64,000 bases of DNA from the NCBI RefSeq assembly GCF_036884655.1, contig NC_088347.1:18656001-18720000 (forward strand), in the 5' to 3' direction. Both the position numbers and the translations under genes were made by a program. A model generated the notes under the pieces. That model did not search any database. It saw only the letters and a program-made list of their open reading frames with translations, and was not told where the DNA came from. Position 1 is the stretch's first letter; each line of letters starts with the position of its first letter. The stretch is from Musa acuminata AAA Group (taxonomy: Eukaryota; Streptophyta; Magnoliopsida; Zingiberales; Musaceae). This document shows positions 21,213 through 32,516 of this stretch, in pieces.

Positions 21213-21907
21213 TGTTAGTGTAAACAATTTTATGCCGTGGTCTTGGGGCCGACGCGGCTTGGTCAGGGGTCCGAATGACGGGGATCTCGTGCAGCGTCCC
21301 TTGAAGTCTCTTGGTGGCGGATCACGGCGGTCGGTCAGGACGAGGTCGTCGTTTCCTCCGGGCAAGAACTCCTCACCTGCGCGTCCAGTGGGGACCTTCA
21401 ACTTCGCACCTGCGCAAAGGTCGGGTCGAGTTGGGCAAGAACTCCTCGCTTGCGCGTCCAGTGGGGACCTTCGACTTCGCACCTGCGCAAAGGTCGGGTC
21501 GGAAACTCGACCCGACCCCTCCGACGATCAAGTCAGTGGATCCGAAGGGGGTTTTTGTATCAAAAAGTTCTCCCCCTTTCCTTTAGAACTTTGGGATATT
21601 TATAGGTAAGTTTAGTGTTACCTATTATGCCTGCCTGCAGGAGCAGGACCGTACCTCTAATGGCGTCTGACATTGCCGTTGGTGTTGCGTAGAGAATCGA
21701 ACTTCCGCAGGGTATGGGCGAGCCTCGGTCGTCGTCCCCCTTTGCCTCGGCCAAGTGCGCGGGGTCAGGCAACGAGGAAGTCGTTGCCTGAGAGTGGGTG
21801 ACGTCAGCGCACATCGAGTCAGCATTATTGCCCTCCTCCTCGGGCATAGTGTCGCCTAGGCGTGGCTGACGTCGTGGCACGTCATGTCGCCATTATTACC
21901 CTCATCA
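21213..21907 (-). repeat. 3' LTR of G2, with a 73-bp internal duplication
   Basis: It contains two tandem copies of a GGGCAAGAACTCCTC...CAAAGGTCGGGTCG segment (about 21361-21506). The partner LTR has one, which accounts for the 73-bp length difference. A minus-strand TATA box is implied by ATATTTATAGG near 21595. Confidence 0.85.
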
Positions 21908-22144
21908 TATTCCTCCCCTCCCCCCCCGCCCCCGAAAGGAGCTATGCGTCGGTTGTTGTGAAAAAGGGGGGAGTCCGAGGCATGGCTTCAGCCTCCGGTA
22001 CCGCGGTAGTCTCAGACGACATGAGGTCAAGCACGTTTCGGGCGGGCAAGCCACGCCGAGGAGGTGGTCTTCGAGCAACGTGGGACCGAGGAGCATGCCT
22101 CGGGTGCGTGGGACACCCCGAGGAGGTGGTCTCGGGGGGGGGGG

Positions 22145-23035
22145 GCAAGAGCCGAGGAGCACGACGCAGGCGGGCTGGCCGCGCAGGTGTGGTTTTCGGG
22201 GGGCATGGAGCCGAGGAGCACGACGCAGGCGGGCTAGCTGTGCAGGTGTGTCTCGGGGAGCATGGGGCCGAGGAGCACGATGCAGGCAGGCTGGCCGCAT
22301 AGGTGTGTCCCGGAAAGCATGAGGCCGAGGAGCACGACGCAGGCGGGCTGGCCGCGCAGATGTGTCTTGGGAACATGGAGCCGAGGAGCACGACGCAGGC
22401 GGGCTGGCCGCACAGGTATGTCTCGGGGAGCATAGGGCCGAGGAGCACGACGCAGGCGGGCAGGCCGCGCATGTGTGGTCTCGGGCATCATGCGGCCGAG
22501 GAGCACGACGCAGGCAGGCAGACCGTGCAGGTGTGGTCTCGAGCATCATGCGGCCGAGGAGCATGACGCAGGCGGGCATACCATGCAGGTGTGGTCTCGA
22601 GCGTCATGCGGCCGAGTGATGAGGTTCGGACGGGAAGGCCGCCCTGAGGGGGGCTCGGCAGTCTACGGCCGAGGGATGAGGTTCGGACGGGAAGGCCGCC
22701 CTGAGGTGAGCTCGGTCGTCTATGGCCGAGGCAAGTGGCTCGAGCCGAGGGACACAACTCGGGCGGGCAGGCCGCGCTGAGGTGGACTCGGGTAGTCTAT
22801 GTCCGAGGGATATGATAAAGGCCAAAGGATATGACTCAGGCGGGCAGGCCGAGTGAGGTGGAGTCGGGCAATGCATGGCCGAGGGAAGTGGCTCAGGCCG
22901 AGAGACACAACTCAGGCGGGCAGGCCGCGCTGAGGTGGACTCGGGGAGTCCATGGCCGAGGGAAGTGGCTCGGACCGAGGGACACAACTCAGGCGGGCAG
23001 GCCGCGCTGAGGTAGACTCAAGTAGTCTACGGCCG
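22145..23035. repeat. GC-rich tandem repeats of G2
   Basis: From about 22145 to 22615, units of roughly 57-60 bp carry GCCGAGGAGCACGACGCAGG followed by CGGGCTGGCCGCGCAGGTGT, with a CTCGGG..CAT spacer; about eight copies are seen. From 22615 to 23035 a second pattern repeats: GAGGTTCGGACGGGAAGG / GACACAACTCAGGCGGGC with AGGCCGCGCTGAGGTGGACTC. The first core is shared with the G1 array. The array is much shorter than in G1. Confidence 0.8.
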
Positions 23036-23359
23036 AGCCGTGTAGAGTCAGAGGGGTTTAAGCTGGGGCCAACCGCGAGCCGAGAGGGGGTCAGGTAGAT
23101 ACTGAACCTTCGCTCAGAAGAGACTGAGGTAGGGCTTAGATTTCTTTTCATGAGGACTACATCGGGTAGCCACCGCAGGTGCTTGGCCTCTCTTATGGAG
23201 CCCGCGGTCGGAGGTCGTCCCTTCTCCTCACGGTCGCCCAGGCCTCAGCCGCGATGTACCGATTAGCTCGCTGGAGCATCTCTGGCACTGTAGTGGGAGG
23301 TCACTCCACGAGGGACCAGAGGAATCTAGAAGGTCGCAGGCCTATCACAAACGCCTGCA

Positions 23360-24174
23360 CTAACAGAGAGGGGTGAGTGTCCGGCAAGCCCCGGATTTGC
23401 ATGGCACTAAGAAGTGGAGCTCGAAGTCATTGGCGAGCTGGCCGAAGGAAGCGATCATTCCGGTCTCCAAGCCGCCATACCACGCGTGGGCCGACCCTCT
23501 CAGAGTGGTAGGAAACGCTCTGCACATCAGGGCATCAGAGGTTCCGTATAGCGCCATTTGGGCACGAAATGCAGCTACATGGTCCGTTGGGTCAGTGGAG
23601 CCATGGTAAGCGTCCAGAGGGGGGAGTTGGAAGTCTGGGGGGACTGTTAGGTCCCGTATCTCGGGTGAGAAGGGAGACCCTTGGTGTGCGTTCTCCCCGA
23701 GCTCTCCCTTGGACCTGCGATCCTCTTCCTGCACCTCGTCGAGTCGCTGGCTAATGAAGCACAACTGGGCCCGCAGGGAGTCCGAAGAGAGCACCTCGGG
23801 TTTCGGGCGGCCGCTCGGGTTTGTCTTCACTGGATCCCCGAGCGAGGCCGGTCGGACCCGAGGCGAAGTGGGGGGTTCCGGTGGTGTCAAGTGGGCCCGA
23901 ACGGGCGCCTTGCGTTGTTGCAGTAGTTCGATCGCGGGCGGGTGCGTCGGATGAGAAACGAGCGGGATAATGGTTTGCACCATTTCCATCAGAGCTCGGA
24001 CTTGACGAGCGACGACAAGCCCGGGTCATTGAATATTCGCCAATATCGTTCGGAGGTCGTGGCGGGGTGTTCGTCACGATGGTCTCCGTGCGGGGGATGT
24101 TCTTCCGGAGTGCCGACCGGACGCAACCCCATAGCTGTGGGTTCGCTAGAGTGGATCTGCTGATCGCTCGACAT
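23360..24174 (-). pseudogene. G2 gag, frameshifted and 3'-truncated
   Basis: The minus-strand gag starts at 24174 (MSSDQQIHS), shifts frame near 23990 and continues from MEMVQTIIPLVSH. It passes through the domain core FPTTLRGSAHAWYGGL and [13 protein letters not shown]. After FELHF a deletion removes the segment that G1 still has (its [10 protein letters not shown] region) and jumps to an out-of-frame CRTLTPLC tail. Unlike G1 there is no nonsense codon at the EIRDL position. Confidence 0.75.
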
Positions 24175-24201
24175 TCGGAGGCCCTCCTTCTAGCACCAAT
24201 A

Positions 24202-24823
24202 TGTTAGTGTAAACAACTTTATGCCGTGGCCTCGGGGCCGACGCGGCTTGGTCAGGGGTCCGAATGACGGGGATCTCGTGCAGCATCCCTCGAAGTCTCT
24301 TAGTGGCCAATCACGACGATCGGTCGGGACGAGGTCGTCGTTTCCTTCGGGCAAGAACTCCTTGCCTGCGCGTCCAGTGGGGACCTTCGGCTTCGCACCT
24401 GCGCAAAGGTCGGGTCGGAAGCTCGGCCCGACCCCTCCGACGATCAAGTCAGTGGATCCAGAGGGGGTTTTTATATCAAGAAGTTCTCCTCCTTTTCTTT
24501 AAAACTTTGGGATATTTATAGGTAAGTTTAGTGTTACCTGTTATGCCTGCCTGCAGGAGCAGGACCGTACCTCTGATGGCGTCTGACATTGCCGTTGGTG
24601 TTGCGTAGAGAACCAAACTACCGCAGGGTATGGGCGAGCCTCGGTCGTCGTCCCCCTCTGCCTCGGCCAAGCGCGCGGGGTTAGGCAACGAGGAAGTCAT
24701 TGTCTGAGAGTGGGTGACGTCGGCGCACATCGAGTCGGCATTATTGCCCTCCTTCTCTGGCAGAGTGTCGCCCAGGCATGACTGACGTCGTGGCACGTCA
24801 TGTCACCATTATTACCCTCATCA
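24202..24823 (-). repeat. 5' LTR of G2
   Basis: This is a 622-bp direct copy of the left LTR without the 73-bp duplication. It begins TGTTAGTGTAAAC and ends CCCTCATCA. Confidence 0.9.
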
Positions 24824-24828
24824 ATTAT

Positions 24829-26463
24829 CATGTTGACATAAACTATTGTCCCAATCAAGTTATGAAGATGATGTATTTGTAGAGAGTGTGATGGTTGAGA
24901 GAAATTCGTGAATCGATTTCATTGATCATTCCATATTTGTCGACCTTTAATTTTATTTAGTAGCTTGTTGTCTTTGATACAAGGAAGGTCCTGAGATGCA
25001 ACTTGATGCCCGTTTAATTGATTGGCCAACAAACGCATGATTTGATATGCATGTGGACAACATATGCATGGAGAGTCACAAGCCACCAAACATCTTCCAA
25101 AAACAGCGGTTATCTTGTGATGTTTCGACTGGATGGAATGGCCCATAATTATTATGATTGGAACCATCAGTAGCTTTCCGCAAAGAACTGTCTTATCTTA
25201 TTGATCATTACGCTATTTGAAGTAATACATAGGAAGACTGTTTTCACTAGTGAGAGGCGACTCAGATTCTTCTTACGTTCGAATCCTAGTCCTAAAGCCA
25301 TGTGAAACTGGAGTGAACCAATGATAATAAACCACACCGTTAATTTTGATTCTCAATCGGAAATTGATCTGATTTATCGTCTTGTCACGTCTAAAAGAAA
25401 AGAAAAAAAAAAGAGTAGAATATCTAGTAAATTCGATTTAGTTCGTTTAGAATAAAAATATATCTAAGAGACTATTTCATACGATATTGATTTTACAATC
25501 ATTATCGTTTACAAAATATCAAGTAGAATATCTAGTAACTTAATAAGGAAAAATTCTCCCTATGCATATAAGAGATATCTCATGTCTCGTATCGAAGCTA
25601 ACTAAACTTTATATGTTGATTCTCTATTGATAAAAAATAACACTAATATAAATTTATATTAAAAAGAAAATAAATAAAAAAGAGACTACTAACTTCCTAT
25701 CCAAGCATCTCCATTGTCCATTGTAGGGTTAAATGGCAGACAAATGCATGTACCAATACACTATTTCATGCTCCTTTATTACTTTGTACGTAATACAACA
25801 TCTTGCACTTTACAACCCTACCATGAGCCTGTTTTTAAAAGACCTTCAATTCATTTGCTTTTTTCCGTACTTGAGATTTATATTGAATTGCTGTGGTAAT
25901 TAACCCATAGGCAAGCAACAACAAAGGTTCAAAATTTTGAATGATTGCGAGATGTATGCATGTCAAGATTCAACTCGCTGAGAAAAATGATAATATTAAT
26001 AATAGTGGACTCCTTTAATCCCTTATATCTCACACTTCGACTGACTAAATTAGATTATTAGTAGAAATATAATTCGACCTTAGAATGAGGGAACATTGGA
26101 CACACCTTGAGACCACGAACTAGTAGAGTAGAGTCTCTTGTACTGCCTCCAGATATGTGTATCACACGCTACTCTCTACTAGCAAACAAAGTTCTCCAGC
26201 TATAATACCATGATCAGCAATGCTGTCCCTTAAAGCCTTATCCCTGCGCAAAGAAAAGAAGAGAGGAGGAATCCTCGCCAGCAAGCCTCAAGACTAAGTG
26301 TTCTGGTAAAAAGGACAGTCCCCTTCCTTGTTTCTTAACATGTAAGAAAAAGATTTCCACGACCACCCTTCCCTCGGCTGTTCAAACACTAGCATGCTTT
26401 CTTGGCACGAAACCAGCAGCAAGTCATCACCACAGGAGCGAAAAAGAAAGGCTGTCTTGTTTC
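24829..26463. other. Intergenic sequence between G2 and the tetraspanin gene
   Basis: AT-rich, with A-rich runs near 25395-25412 and 25660-25682. Short reading frames only; no RNA gene or conserved protein recognised. The last few hundred bases (from about 26200) are less AT-rich and should contain the tetraspanin promoter. Confidence 0.5.
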
Positions 26464-26470
26464 TATAAAG
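26464..26470 (+). promoter_or_regulatory. Candidate TATA box of the tetraspanin gene
   Basis: TATAAAG lies about 165 bp upstream of the start codon, consistent with a 5' leader of about 135 bases. A polypyrimidine/GA-rich leader follows. Confidence 0.5.
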
Positions 26471-26633
26471 AACTCAGCATTATTATGGCGCTCTCTGAGT
26501 CTGAGCTGCCTCAGAGCTCAAAAGAATCGAAAGAAAGAATGAGCCACGGAGAAAGAGGAAAAGCCATCCCTCTCCGACACCCACACTCCACCGTTTGAAC
26601 GCGGCAAGCAGCGCAAGGAAAGCAGACGGCGAG

Positions 26634-27695
26634 ATGTATCGCTTCAGCAACACCCTGATCGGTTACCTCAACCTGTTGACGCTGCTGGCGTCGATCCCCA
26701 TCATCGGCGGCGGGCTGTGGCTGGCCCGGAGCTCCGCGACGTGCGAGTCGTCGCTGCAGACGCCGCTTCTGGTGCTGGGCTTCGTGGTGTTGCTCGTCTC
26801 GCTCGCCGGGTTCGTGGGCGCCTGCTTCAACGTGGCCTGGGCGCTGTGGCTCTACCTCCTCGTCATGCTGTTCCTCATCGCCGCCCTCCTCGGCCTCACC
26901 GCCTTCGGCTTCGCCGTCACCGGCGGCGGCGGCGCGGTCGACGTCCCCGGCCGCGTCTACCACGAGTACCGCCTCGACCACTACTCCGGCTGGCTCCGGC
27001 ATAGGATCACGGAGCCGGGCTACTGGAAGGCGGCCATGGCGTGCGTCGTGGGCTCCAAAACCTGCGCCAAGATGGCTCCTTGGACGCCGCTGGACTACCT
27101 CCAAAGGGACCTCTCCCCGATTCAGGTGACGCCTCTCGCGAACATCACCTACTAACCCCAGCATCACCGCATCATGCGAAGCTGATCCGTGCAATTGCCT
27201 TCAGTCGGGCTGCTGCAAGCCGCCAACATCGTGCACCTACGCTGCAGGGTCGGCGATGGCGGCGCAAGACGAGGACTGCTACCGGTGGAACAACGCGGCC
27301 GACGTCCTCTGCTACGGTTGCGACTCGTGCAAGGCCGGTGTGCTGGAGCAGGTGCGGAGGGATTGGCACAAGCTCTCCGTCCTCAATGTCGTCATCCTCA
27401 TGTTTCTTATCGGCATCTACTCCGTCGGCTGCTGCGCCTTTCGCAACGCCCGTCGTGCCGAGTCCGAGTTCCCTTACGGCGAGAACCGCATGTCCAAAGT
27501 CCACCCTCGGTGGGACTACTTCTGGTATCCGTCTTTCCTTCCTCCATTAATTGAGTTGAGACCAGCTCGTAATGAGATCTTTAAAAGGGTTATCTCATTT
27601 GCTTCGTTCTCAAGTCAACAACAGATACTGAAGCAGAGCTTCTGTTATGGTGCAGGTGGAGGTGGTGGCGAGACAGAAGAGAACAGCTCTACTAG
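26634..27695 (+). CDS. Plant tetraspanin, TET3/5/6-like
   Basis: Three exons (26634-27125, 27205-27524, 27656-27695) join to 283 residues. The start is the conserved MYRFSNT at 26634 rather than an in-frame ATG 39 bp upstream. Four membrane segments lie at about 7-30, 43-64, 73-97 and 221-243. The large extracellular loop has the plant hallmark GCCKPP (166-171) plus further cysteines (TSC, DCYRW, LCYGCDSC). The C-terminus, completed by the short third exon, reads FWWRWWRDRREQLY, as in other plant tetraspanins; reading through intron 2 instead would give an unconserved tail. Tetraspanins organise plasma-membrane microdomains and extracellular vesicles and act in development and defence. Exon 1 is strongly GC-rich. 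Subgroup naming is tentative. Confidence 0.9.
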
Positions 27696-29454
27696 CGGCA
27701 CTGCTCTCTCCCTGCTACAATAATAGAGGTTTCTAAGGTTCGGGTGTCTGCGAAGAGAAGGAACAGAGGAGTGAGGTTGTAGCTGACCTGTGTTGCATGT
27801 TTTTGGTGGATTTTGCACGAGATTTCTTGTTGTTTAGATGTTTTGTATGTAATCTGCGATTGATTGGCCAACACAATTCACCACCATGTAAACTACATCT
27901 TAGTATTATTTTGACATCAAAGTTTGTTGTGGCCAATTGTTGCAAGGAAGGCATCAACGAATTTATCTCGATCAAAGCTGAATGGATAGTAGCACTATGC
28001 TTTGGATATCTTTTATGCTATTCTGGTAGTGGCTTTTGTGCTTGTTGCTCATCATCTAGGAATATTCTTCCATATATCAGAACATCATTAATCTTGGTGA
28101 AGAAAGCCCATCAAAAAAATTGATGGTGAGAATTCATAATCTAAGATAGGAATCTTCTGATGAAATAATTGACCTTTAAATTTGTTGATCTTGAATCATT
28201 ATCTTAGTATGTTTAATCCCAAGTTATATTACACTCATCAAATCATTATAAATTAAATAAAATATTTACTTATTGCTCGTGTAGGACTAAATTACGTTAT
28301 AATCTTTCTTGCTTAAGAGTTTGATATTCTCATCAACACTAAGACATAATCAAAAATCAATTTTAATATGATATGAATAACCTACCTGTGATATGTAATC
28401 TAGTACTAGCTACACATCGTGACGTATCGTATGGTCTTATTCATAAATAGCTCTATCCTACTTAAGCATCTGATCGTGCATAAATATTAGGTCGATTTTA
28501 ATATTATTTTTATGATCCAATTTAATAAAATAATTGATCCATCCATTTCGTTGAGCTCAAATAATTAGTTCAAAATATTTAAACCTAAATTAACATGAAT
28601 ACCTTCATTAAATCCTTATAAATTCATCGTACTCTAAACTAAGATACTACAGTAATTATTTTGGCCTTTCCATCAATCATCTTTAAACTCCTAAATCCCA
28701 AAGATTACATGATAAATAGAGCCACTAATGGACTCAAAGAATCCAAAAGAATTAAAAGAGCATATAAAGTATTTTTATTCAATATCCAATCAAACTAAAA
28801 CTTTGATATAATTAGAAAGAATGGCTCTTGCATGACAACATTTTCTCTTCACAAGAAACACTATTTCACGTCCTAACTTGCATATACGAAGATGTAACAT
28901 TCTCTTCTAGTTCACAATCTATACCCTACATATATGATTAACTTGGTTGTCATATTTCAAAGTATATTACTGTTATTGATAGGAGTACAATAAAAAATAG
29001 ATAATCATAAAATTAAAATATGTTAATGTGTTTAACAAAAATGATAGAGTTTTCCTTATGATTTTAACATATGTACATAATTATAACATCTAACCAAAAG
29101 TAAACCAAAATATAATATTTTCAAAATTTATACGCACAAAATATCCATAGATTATTGTCTATAGTATGACATATTAAAACATCTTCAAACAAAAGATTCA
29201 ATTTATTAATAATTATTTTAATTTCAATGGTCTTTCTTTTATTATTATTTGTTGTAGTAATATATATATTTTTTAAGTGAATCTAATTTTTCATACTAAG
29301 TGCAAGGAATTAAAATCTAATAGTGATGCTCATTAATTATTTAAAAAAAAAAATTAAAATCACTAGAAAGGGAAGCAAGATTTTTTTGTATTTTTTATTT
29401 CTTACTAGCTAATTTTAAAATAACTCATGAAATGCATCAAGTAATTTTATAGTA
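27696..29454. other. Tetraspanin 3' flank and AT-rich intergenic DNA
   Basis: 27696 to about 28130 probably includes the 3' untranslated region. The rest is AT-rich. A segment at about 28990-29165 is similar to 37425-37565 inside the gypsy LTR to the right, in the same orientation. No gene is seen. Confidence 0.5.
28990..29165 (-). repeat. Fragment similar to the gypsy LTR at 37326
   Basis: The order of matching blocks is the same as at 37425-37565: AAAATATGTTAATGTG, AAAATGATAGAG, ATAATATTTTCAAAATTTATA and CACAAAATATCCATA. This could be a remnant of the other LTR of the decayed gypsy whose gag and RT lie between. Similarity was judged by eye and is imperfect. Confidence 0.45.
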
Positions 29455-30430
29455 AGGTAAAGAGATTTTGGTTGAGTCACTTATCTCATTGTCGAAAGCC
29501 ACCAAGGCATGGTTCGCCACCTTTTCTTTGTTGGTTTGTTCCTCGTCTTTGAATGTACTCATTTCATCCCAAGTCATATTGATTGGTTTCTTATTCTTTG
29601 GCAGTCTCTTCTTTTTAAATTTATTTTTATTCTTTGATTCTTGTTTTATAAATTTTTAAATTTGCTTGTGAGGAGTTCAAAGTCATCATCACTTGCTTTC
29701 GCTCGAGTGGTCTTCTTTTGTTTTAAATGTCAAATCCTTCATGTTCTTTAGAAGGTTATTCTCATGTTCATCAAGTTCATCATATGCCTTGTACAACATT
29801 TCATAGGTAATCAAAGACCCGATAAGTTTTTCGAGTGGAAAGTTATTTAGGTCATTTGCCTCTTGTATTATAGTGACTTTCGAATCCTAATTTTTAGAAA
29901 GAGATCATAAAATTTTATTAACAAGTTTAAGAATAAAAAAATATTTGCTAAGAGCTTTTAAATTATTAATGACATCCGTAAAATGGGTGTACATGTCAAT
30001 AATAGTTTCAGTTGCCTTTATTCGAAATACCTTAAAGTCATACGCCAAAAGATTTATTTTAAACTCTTTTACTCTATTCATGCCTTCATGAGTTACTTAT
30101 AGTGTATGCCAAATCTCATATGTAGTTTCATATAAAGAAATATAATTAGACTCATTTTTGTTCAAAACACAAAATAGAGCATTCAGAGCATTCAAAGAAA
30201 AAGTTTTCTTCTCCAAATCATCTTAATCATTTATTAGATTAGAAGACTTTTGAAAACTATTTTTAATAATATTTCATAAATTTAAATCCATATAAAGTAA
30301 GAAAACTCATATTCGAGTTTTCCAATAAATGTAGTCCGTCTCATTGAACATAAAATGATGAATGATAAAGTGGCCCTCTTGAAAGGTAAAAAAAGTCATC
30401 TCACTTGTGTGTTAAACCAAATATAGAAAA
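29455..30430 (-). pseudogene. Copia element H gag remnant
   Basis: Read leftward from the PBS at about 30435-30447, the minus strand encodes a decayed copia gag: an FNETDYIYWKTRI-like start, YETTYEIWHTL, HEGMNRVKEFKINLLAYDF, MYTHFTDVINNLKAL and KAYDELDEHENNLLKNM. Several stops interrupt it (for example after WHTL and in NKIL). It belongs with the LTR at 30450-31694. Pol is not seen to the left, so the element is truncated. Confidence 0.7.
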
Positions 30431-30449
30431 ATGTGACTCTGATACGAAC

Positions 30450-31694
30450 TGTTAGGACTGGGAGGGTGAATTAGTTCTATCGATAAAAACGATATCAATT
30501 CAAAAATCTTATTCGATAAAAGCTGATATCGAAAATGAGCTTGACTTAGAGTGCATTCATAAGCATAGTGAAGGTAGTAAGTAAATTAGTTTGCAATATA
30601 AATGAAAAGCATGAAAGAAATTATAAATTGACTTTTATAATGGTTTAGTCATCCTGACCTACGTCCACTCCTGATTCCTCTTCACTTGAGGCCACTGACT
30701 TCCACTACCGATCTTCTTTCTAACGGGCGAAGATTAACTGCCCTTACAACTCTTTTCTTCTTTTCACAGATTCAGGAGTTAACTTTTACAAGCCACTCAA
30801 CCCTCTCTTAAACTAAAACCGAAACTTAGAGCTAGATGGGAATTCTAAAGGATATACTATAGAGTTTTCACACTATTTTTGTTTTAGTTCTTGTCTCGAC
30901 CAAGCAGGGATGAGTGGGGTATTTATATGCCCAAAATATATTTAAATTTGGAGCCAAAACGGTCTCATCCTAAGTTTTCGGGGTACTAGTGATACCACTT
31001 CCAATATTGGGTAGGACCACCGCCTGTTAATCTGACACTGGGCAGTACCACTGCTCAGTCTGATGGTACCACCACTTAACATAGTCAGGGAGACTATGTC
31101 TAGGCGATACCACTACTTGACATAATCTGGGAGACTGTGTCTGGACAGTACCATTACTAGACTCTACTATAGGACACTAAATGGGCCAAATAATAGGCTC
31201 AATTTAGTCCTAATTTAGGCTCAATTGACTCTTAATTGAATTTTAAAATAATATTATTTCATCTTAAAACCAACTCAATTAGACCTAACTAACTCGATCT
31301 AGACACACACAATTATAAGCATGAATCCTATATTATCCGGCATATCATTGATTCATTCAGTGCTTCGTCCGATCATTTCGGTGCATCGTCCTCTCTTGCG
31401 GTGTATTGCCTAATCAGTATGTTGACCTCTGCAACATTCGATCTCCTTGGCGTAATGTCCGATCCTTCTGGCCCGATGCTCGAACTCATGACATGAAGCC
31501 TTCTGCCAATACGTCAATCGATCCTCTAGTTCGATGTTTAATCTTCTAACATGTTCCACTCCGGCCCAATATCTGATTCCTCATGCTTTAATCAATTTGC
31601 CTTTTCTGATCAAAGTTAGTCTTATGTCACTTAAAACATAAATTAGATCATAAATTCGTCAATTGATTTCATTATCAAAATCCAAGATTCAACA
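30450..31694 (-). repeat. 5' LTR of copia H, minus orientation
   Basis: It starts TGTTAGGACTGGG and ends AAGATTCAACA. A degraded tRNA-Met PBS (complement GACTCTGATACGA) lies just left of it, followed by gag, so it is a 5' LTR and not a solo LTR. A minus-strand TATA is implied by GGGGTATTTATATG near 30916. It shares blocks with solo LTR S1 (31345-31560 against 12600-12830). The 5 bp on the right are TGATG. It interrupts the gypsy RT. Confidence 0.75.
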
Positions 31695-32042
31695 TGATGT
31701 ACCTTATAATTAATCAAATAAATCATAAATTATGGGGAGTAGGTATTTATTATTGATAGTCCCCTTATTCAACTCTATGCAGTCTATGCAACTCATTTTT
31801 TTATTTACAAATAGGACTAGTGTTTTCTATAATGAAAAGCTAGGGCGAATGAACCCTTTAGCAAGGAGCTCTTGCAATTGCATCTTTAACTCTTTTAATT
31901 CTACTAGAGTTATTTTATAAGATATTTTAGATATAAATTTAGTACCAAGTATTAAGTGTATGATAAATTCAATCTCCCTATCTAGTGGCAATCTAGGAAG
32001 GTCATCTAAAAACATCTAAAGAAATTCGTTTACAATTGACAT
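31695..32042 (-). pseudogene. Gypsy reverse transcriptase start (element G3), fragment
   Basis: The minus strand encodes FLDDLPRLPLDREIEF, a KITLVELKELKMQLQELL stretch and KGFIRPSFS. This is the standard entry into Ty3/gypsy RT; a decayed NKYLLPIIYDLFD block follows before the sequence is cut by copia H at 31694. The upstream part of the same pol (a VMKVRRFL-like segment) is at about 35690-35800, on the other side of copia C. The fragment has stops and is not functional. Confidence 0.8.
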
Positions 32043-32516
32043 AGTTAGTTTGGCAAGTCCCATAGTCACACATCGGGAAAATCAGGCTTGTTATCTTCTA
32101 TTGGAACTATAAATAAAGGCCTGAGCTTTGAAGTCAGATGCACCACAAGTGGCATCACAAGAGGCACCACAAGAAAAACCTAAGTGTTTACTTTGATTTT
32201 AAGTCCATACTCAGTTAAATAGTTTGGGCTTATACTTTGGTTTTTCTTGTTTAGTATTTTCGGGTGTTTTATGGCCTAGGAACATCTTCCTAAGGCATTT
32301 GTAATAGTCTCTTTTATAGTAGTGATTTGCTCCTCTTTCGTCCGTGGATGTAGGTCAAAGTCAATTGACCGAACCACGTAAATCTGGTGTTCTTATCACT
32401 TTTATCTTTCCGCTTTATTGTCTTTGTTTGGTAAATTTCCCGGGGCTAGCTCTAACAAACTAGTATCAGAGCCTGGTTCTGGGATCTTTTGGCAACGATG
32501 ACAATAATAAAGATTT

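Larger units (their letters stand above)
21208..24828 (-). mobile_element. G2: second gag-only gypsy-type element, with target duplication ATTAT
   Basis: The element spans 21213-24823 (3611 bp) and is flanked by ATTAT at 21208-21212 and 24824-24828. Its LTRs are 21213-21907 (695 bp) and 24202-24823 (622 bp). The minus orientation is shown by the polypurine complement after the left LTR (C-run about 21911-21934) and a PBS (TTGGTGCTAGAAGGAGGG) before the right LTR. The interior holds a damaged gag and GC-rich tandem repeats. It has no RT or integrase. LTR, PBS, gag and repeat motifs are all related to G1, so G1 and G2 are sister subfamilies. It lies about 360 bp past the peroxidase stop codon. 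Confidence 0.9.

Noticed and set aside
25280..25320. GTTCGAATCC box resembling a tRNA T-arm
   Set aside because: No A box, acceptor stem or anticodon arm could be fitted around it.
26511..27194. 227-codon minus-strand frame
   Set aside because: Antisense of the GC-rich tetraspanin first exon, with low-complexity composition.
30450..31694. Solo LTR like S1
   Set aside because: A degraded PBS and decayed copia gag lie immediately to its left, so it is a 5' LTR of a truncated element.
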